From Ensifer canadensis (GTDB taxonomy: Bacteria; Pseudomonadota; Alphaproteobacteria; Rhizobiales; Rhizobiaceae), in contig NZ_CP083374.1 in the NCBI RefSeq assembly GCF_017488845.2, positions 715,501-779,500 of the forward strand: DNA of 64,000 nt. Direction: 5' to 3'. Of this stretch, positions 61,308-64,000 are shown one piece after another (within the stretch, counting starts at the first letter, position 1; every line of letters begins with the position of its first letter). The notes beneath the pieces were generated by a model. That model had not been told where the DNA came from. It did no database searches and saw only the letters and a program-made list of their open reading frames with translations. Position numbers and translations under genes: made by a program.

Positions 61308-62266
61308 GCTTCTACCGCCTCATCTAGCATCCGCATGATCGGCCATTGCGGCGCGAAGCCAAGCGTGTCGCATATATGCTGGTTGGAGGTGTGATACCAC
61401 ACACCGGGGCCGGGCAGGTCCACGGTGACGAGTGGCAAACCGGTCCTTTGCGCCATTACCGGTAGAACGTCAGCAAAGTCAACGGGATCGCTGGAGCCGA
61501 GGTTGAACGTGCCGCCCGGCGCCTTTTCATGCGTCAACGCTAGTAGAACGCCCTGGGCCATGTCGCGCGTGTCCGTGATGTGCATGCGGAAGGGGCGCCC
61601 GTTTTCGTTCCGAGACAGGATCAATGCGGGGCGGCCGGGGTCCGCTGCCCGCAGCACCTCGACCGCCGCCCTGTTGCCGAAACCTTCCTGCTGGCGGATC
61701 TTCGGCTGCAGGAAGAAGCGCGGGCCTGAAAAGAAACTCGTCGCATCCAGGAGTTCGGAGGCGTTCTGCGTGTGCGAGAAACGCAGGATCACGGTTTCCA
61801 TGGACGAGACACGACCCTGAAACCGCACCAGTTCCTCGCCGAGCAGCTTGGTCAGCCCGTAGGGCGACAACGGGTTTGTGCCATTCGCCTCGGTTATCGG
61901 CTGGAACTCCGGCTTGTTTTCCGGATAAACCTCGCCGGAACTCGCGAAAACGAACCGGCCGACCTTTTCAGCCACTGCTGCTTCCAGCACAACCCGCGTG
62001 CCCTCCACGTTGGCGCGGAACAGCTTCTCCCGGTCATCCGGCAACCACGACATGAAGGCACCGAGGTGCAATACGGCGTCCATGTCCGAGCAAGCGCGGC
62101 GCGCCGCTTCTTCGTCGTCGAAGGCTCCGACCACTTCGTCAAAGCCGTCCTGCTCGATGCCGGCGGGTCGCAGATCGAACCCCCTGACGCGATGGCCGGC
62201 GGCCAGCAAATCCCGTATGACGAACGATCCGACTCTGCCCGCCGAGCCAGTTACAAGCACTTTCAT
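61286..62266 (-). CDS. NAD-dependent epimerase/dehydratase (extended SDR)
   Basis: A 326-residue enzyme with MKVLVTGSAGRVGSFVIRDLLAAGHRVRGFDLRP (NAD site with acidic Asp after strand 2), catalytic Ser in FVFASSGEVYPE and Tyr-x3-Lys in SPYGLTKLLGEEL. Similar folds act as nucleotide-sugar epimerases or as uronate/aldose dehydrogenases; the operon context (transporter, lactonase) favours a sugar dehydrogenase. Its start overlaps the end of the ATPase gene (ATGA). Confidence 0.88.
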   Translation of the reverse strand: MKVLVTGSAGRVGSFVIRDLLAAGHRVRGFDLRPAGIEQDGFDEVVGAFDDEEAARRACSDMDAVLHLGAFMSWLPDDREKLFRANVEGTRVVLEAAVAEKVGRFVFASSGEVYPENKPEFQPITEANGTNPLSPYGLTKLLGEELVRFQGRVSSMETVILRFSHTQNASELLDATSFFSGPRFFLQPKIRQQEGFGNRAAVEVLRAADPGRPALILSRNENGRPFRMHITDTRDMAQGVLLALTHEKAPGGTFNLGSSDPVDFADVLPVMAQRTGLPLVTVDLPGPGVWYHTSNQHICDTLGFAPQWPIMRMLDEAVEAWKKMPA

Positions 62267-63351
62267 CTGTCGATTGCCTTTTCAGTTTGTGCGTCAAAGA
62301 GGTGGATGTGAGAGGGGTCGAAAGACAGCGAGAGCTCTTCGCCCTCCCGGATCGTGCCGGAATAGGGAACGCGGGCGATCAACCCCTTGCCGCGCTCGTC
62401 CTCACGGCCCTGGTGGAAGGCGTACTGGCCTGGTTCGAAGTAGACGTATTTTTCGGATCCCAGGCTTTCGACGAGCACCGGCTTCACCTGGAAGGTGACG
62501 CCGCCCTGCCCCAGCGAGAGGTGCTCGGGACGAATGCCGACAATCACCTCCCCGTCAGCGACCCCCGGCCGAGCGGCGAAGGTCTGGCCGAACAGCTCGA
62601 TGTGTCCGCCCGTGATGCGAGTTCGAAGGAAATTCATGCCCGGGGAGCCGATGAAACTGGCAACGAAGAGATTTATCGGCTTCTGAAACAGCGTATCCGG
62701 ATCGGCGATCTGCTGGACGAGGCCGTCGCGCATGATGACCACCCGATCCGCCATCGTCATCGCTTCGATCTGGTCATGAGTGACGTAGACGGTGGTGACC
62801 CCAATGCGCTTGTGGAGCGCGCTGATTTCGGCGCGGGTGTGAACACGCAGCTTGGCATCGAGGTTCGACAGCGGTTCATCCATCAGAAAGGCGCGGGGTT
62901 CGCGCACAATGGCGCGCCCGAGCGCCACACGCTGCCGCTGGCCGCCCGACAGGGCTTTCGGCCGGCGATCAAGCAGATGGTCGACCGCCAGAATTCGGGC
63001 TGCCGCCTGCACGCGCTTGTCGATCTCGGTCTTTGCCATGCCGCGCATCTTGAGGCCGAAGCCGATGTTCTGTCCGACGGTCAGATGCGGATAGAGCGCG
63101 TAGTTCTGGAAGACCATGGCGATATCGCGGTCGCCCGGTGCGAGATCGGTGACATCCCTGTCGCCGATCAGGATCTTGCCTCCGCTTGCAGCCTCGAGCC
63201 CCGCGAGAATCTTGAGCATAGTCGACTTGCCGCAGCCGGACGGGCCGACCAACACAACGAATTCGCCGTCCGTGATCTCGAGCGAGAATTCTTTCAATAC
63301 GTTGAGCGCGCCGTAGCTCTTGTGCACGCCTTGAATGCTTATTCCAGCCAT
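62263..63351 (-). CDS. Sugar ABC transporter ATP-binding protein, MalK/UgpC type
   Basis: A 362-residue ATPase starting MAGISIQGVHKSYGALNVLKEFSLEI, with GGAGAAG upstream overlapping the permease stop. Walker A GPSGCGKST, signature LSGGQRQRVALGRAI, Walker B RAFLMDEPLSNLDA and switch His in VYVTHDQIEAM are intact. The C-terminal TOBE domain (GVADGEVIVGIRPEHLSLG) is typical of CUT1 sugar importers. It serves the permease encoded upstream and binding protein and second permease expected beyond the window. Confidence 0.95.
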   Translation of the reverse strand: MAGISIQGVHKSYGALNVLKEFSLEITDGEFVVLVGPSGCGKSTMLKILAGLEAASGGKILIGDRDVTDLAPGDRDIAMVFQNYALYPHLTVGQNIGFGLKMRGMAKTEIDKRVQAAARILAVDHLLDRRPKALSGGQRQRVALGRAIVREPRAFLMDEPLSNLDAKLRVHTRAEISALHKRIGVTTVYVTHDQIEAMTMADRVVIMRDGLVQQIADPDTLFQKPINLFVASFIGSPGMNFLRTRITGGHIELFGQTFAARPGVADGEVIVGIRPEHLSLGQGGVTFQVKPVLVESLGSEKYVYFEPGQYAFHQGREDERGKGLIARVPYSGTIREGEELSLSFDPSHIHLFDAQTEKAIDR

Positions 63352-63352
63352 T

Positions 63353-64000
63353 TCACTTCTCCGCGCCGGCGGTGAGCCCACCGACTAAGTAACGTTCGAG
63401 GAATAGGTAGATGACGACGATGGGCAGGGCCACAAACACGGCGGCGGCCGAGATTTCGTTCCAATCCGTGACGTATTCGCCCTTCATCGTGGTGATGCCG
63501 AGATTGGCCGTCCAGTTGCCCTGAGCGTTGGTCAGGAACGTCCGCGCGTAGGCGTAATCCGCCCAGGAAAGAACGAAGGCATAGAGTGCCGTCGCCGCCA
63601 GGCCCGGTGTTGCCACGGGAAGCACGACCCGGAACAACGCACCGAGCGGCGAGCAGCCGTCGACCATGGCGGCCTGCTCAAGTTCGCGCGGAATGGTGTC
63701 GAAATAGCCTTTCAGCATCCATGTGGTGAAGGGGATGATGAGCGTCGAATGTGCCAGAACCAGCGACCAAAGGCTGCCGATCAGCCCCATCGACCGGAAT
63801 ATCCCGAACAGCGGTATCACAAGAAGCGTTGCAGGCAGCATCTTCGCCGTGAGGATGAACAAGCCGAGGGGCCGGCTGCCCTTCACGCTGAAGCGCGAAA
63901 GACTGTAGCCAGCAAAGACCGAGACGATCATCGATAGCGCTACGGAGCCGGCGGCCGCCAGCGTCGAGTTCATCAGCCACAAGAGGATCGGTCGCTCGGA
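63353..64000 (-). CDS. Sugar ABC transporter permease, MalG type (cut by the window end)
   Basis: The C-terminal 215 residues or so of a CUT1 permease; the frame continues to the window edge (SERPILLWLMNSTLAAAG...), so the N-terminus is outside. Five membrane helices and the EAA loop ELEQAAMVDGCSPLGALFRVVLPVATPGL are visible. Its TGA overlaps the ribosome site of the ATPase gene. Operon partners upstream are not in view. Confidence 0.93.
   Translation of the reverse strand, partial: SERPILLWLMNSTLAAAGSVALSMIVSVFAGYSLSRFSVKGSRPLGLFILTAKMLPATLLVIPLFGIFRSMGLIGSLWSLVLAHSTLIIPFTTWMLKGYFDTIPRELEQAAMVDGCSPLGALFRVVLPVATPGLAATALYAFVLSWADYAYARTFLTNAQGNWTANLGITTMKGEYVTDWNEISAAAVFVALPIVVIYLFLERYLVGGLTAGAEK

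Overview
The window is GC-rich and densely coded and looks like an accessory replicon or accessory region of a Rhizobiales (Rhizobium/Agrobacterium/Ensifer-type) alphaproteobacterium. The evidence is a divergent katG/oxyR pair, two exact GGAAC-N16/17-CGTT (EcfG sigma) promoters, several sugar and opine-type ABC uptake operons with dedicated IclR and GntR regulators, TolB/TPR proteins of the adenylate-cyclase type, VapBC pairs and conjugation/IS remnants. I see no rRNA, tRNA or CRISPR array. Species cannot be fixed from sequence alone.

Layout. (1) 0-9.5 kb, stress genes: an OxyR-like LysR regulator without the peroxidatic cysteine divergent from nhaA; an SRPBCC protein; a 58-residue protein behind an EcfG promoter; katG divergent from a canonical oxyR; a FabMG-like protein; a PhyH-type dioxygenase. 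(2) 10-18 kb, envelope-type genes (Cys-rich repeat protein, OmpA-domain protein, polysaccharide lyase, DUF2147, DUF4105, TolB/TPR protein) punctuated by a recurring GTAAC[A/C]TAC motif, then a VapBC pair. (3) 18.4-29.6 kb: class III adenylate cyclase with TPRs, a TetR-controlled RND efflux pair, a sulfite-oxidase-like enzyme with an extra N-terminal domain, and a DUF6929-like protein. (4) 29.8-37.6 kb: a seven-gene operon (polyamine-type ABC transporter plus a three-part HcnABC/opine-oxidase-like dehydrogenase) divergent from an IclR regulator.

(5) 38-52 kb: a decayed VapBC-like pair, then two sugar ABC transporters (one with two permeases fused into one chain) and a complete-looking set for oxidative, non-phosphorylative sugar breakdown: epimerase, SDR dehydrogenase, SMP-30 lactonase, enolase-superfamily dehydratase and FAH-family dehydratase. 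The final aldehyde dehydrogenase survives only as a truncated N-terminus. A GntR/FCD regulator and a perfect 19-bp palindrome lie at the head. (6) 52.5-58.8 kb, a patchwork: relaxase-like remnant, Fic protein coupled to a ProQ/FinO-like protein, a DUF3072 gene with an EcfG promoter, a partial cyclase domain, an exported protein with 24 hexapeptide repeats and an IS21 istB remnant. (7) 58.8-64 kb: a third sugar operon with SDR, an IclR/SMP-30 fusion protein, an NAD-dependent epimerase/dehydratase and a MalK/MalG-type transporter running off the window end.

Functionally the window combines oxidative and general stress defence with uptake and oxidative catabolism of sugars and an opine- or amino-acid-like compound, as expected for a soil or plant-associated bacterium.
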